The notes under the pieces: generated by a model
What the model was told of the DNA's origin: nothing
The model's input: the letters and a program-made list of their open reading frames with translations, nothing else
Databases searched by the model: none
Position numbers and translations under genes: made by a program
DNA from: Planctomycetota bacterium
GTDB lineage: Bacteria; Planctomycetota; UBA1135; UBA2386
Reading direction: 5' to 3'
Assembly: GCA_016793305.1 (NCBI GenBank)
Contig: JAEUHU010000399.1
Location: 1 to 5,745, forward strand
DNA: 5,745 bases
Shown here: positions 5,447-5,745 of the stretch, piece by piece
How positions within the stretch are numbered: the first letter of the stretch is position 1
Layout: every line of letters begins with the position of its first letter

Positions 5447-5745
5447 CTCCGATGCCGACCTCCAAGTTCCCCTCCTGGATCGGTCTGGTGGCGATGCTGG
5501 CCCTGCTGCTGCTGGGCTCCGCCTGCAATCGCGCCGCGCCCAAGCTGACCGGCGAACTGCAGCGGCAGACCGCGTGGGACCCGGACTTCGTCGACGAGTT
5601 CGGCAGCACGATGGTGATGAACGACGGGCGCGTGCAGCCGATCTCCACGCTGGCGGCGTTCACGCTCTATGCGGTGCACGGTCGCCGCGACGTGCAGTTC
5701 GAGACCGACGACCGGCGCACCGTCAAGCTGTCGCCGACCGAATGG
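5443..5745 (+). CDS. Probable CcsA/ResC-type cytochrome c biogenesis protein, N-terminal part, 3' end outside window
   Basis: The frame is open from GTG 5443 to the window end (101 codons). The N-terminus has a hydrophobic segment (about residues 12-27) ending LLLLGSAC, with Cys28 in a lipobox-like but non-ideal setting (Gly at -3), so it may be a lipoprotein signal or a first membrane helix. The following external part has MNDGRVQPISTLAAFTL (about 53-69), then GRRDVQFETDD and LSPTEW. An 'xxDGRVxPLxTxA' segment of this kind is known at the start of long CcsA-type proteins paired with ResB, where haem-binding WWD membrane domains follow. Those domains lie beyond the window, so the call rests on this motif and on the coupled position after resB. 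ATG 5452 is an alternative start; neither has a good ribosome binding site, and GTG is preferred for the GTGA overlap. Confidence 0.65.
   Translation, partial: MTPMPTSKFPSWIGLVAMLALLLLGSACNRAAPKLTGELQRQTAWDPDFVDEFGSTMVMNDGRVQPISTLAAFTLYAVHGRRDVQFETDDRRTVKLSPTEW

Noticed and set aside
1..5745. CRISPR arrays, tRNA or rRNA genes, insertion sequences, phage or plasmid modules
   Set aside because: I looked for regularly spaced short repeats, cloverleaf-like segments, rRNA-like stretches, transposase or integrase motifs and flanking inverted repeats and saw none. The content is core respiratory metabolism with even base composition.

Overview
This GC-rich window reads entirely on the + strand and contains six genes: two cut by the window edges, four complete. 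The organism looks like a high-GC Gram-negative bacterium, since it has lipoprotein signals, a Tat component and a System II cytochrome c assembly module. Two things hint at a planctomycete-like lineage: a small membrane protein ending in the HEAT-like 'L.G.D.G.D...W..W' motif, and the style of the ResB and CcsA-like proteins. That placement is inference, not proof.

Layout. Bases 1-351 are the C-terminal part of succinyl-CoA ligase alpha subunit (sucD), including its active-site histidine. A strong hairpin (363-406) follows. Bases 422-880 encode an unrecognised 152-residue membrane protein. A two-tier hairpin (905-945) separates it from tatA (1007-1252), which overlaps a long-chain polyprenyl diphosphate synthase (1249-2244) by 4 bases. 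A 203-base gap (2245-2447) holds overlapping alternative hairpins, the only T-rich island noticed in the window and a weak promoter candidate. Then come a 533-residue lipoprotein with three copies of a ~127-residue domain (2448-4049), a ResB/Ccs1-family protein (4046-5446), and the start of a probable CcsA/ResC-type partner (5443 to the window end).

How the genes fit. The last three genes are joined by 4-base GTGA stop/start overlaps and look like one translationally coupled operon for System II cytochrome c maturation, in which ResB and CcsA form the haem-export and ligation complex. The triple-repeat lipoprotein leads this operon and is the least explained part of the window; it may be an envelope accessory of that complex. 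TatA (export of folded redox proteins) and the prenyl synthase (quinone side chain) form a separate two-gene unit upstream whose theme, respiratory envelope biogenesis, fits the neighbours. No tRNA, rRNA, CRISPR array, insertion sequence or other mobile element was seen.
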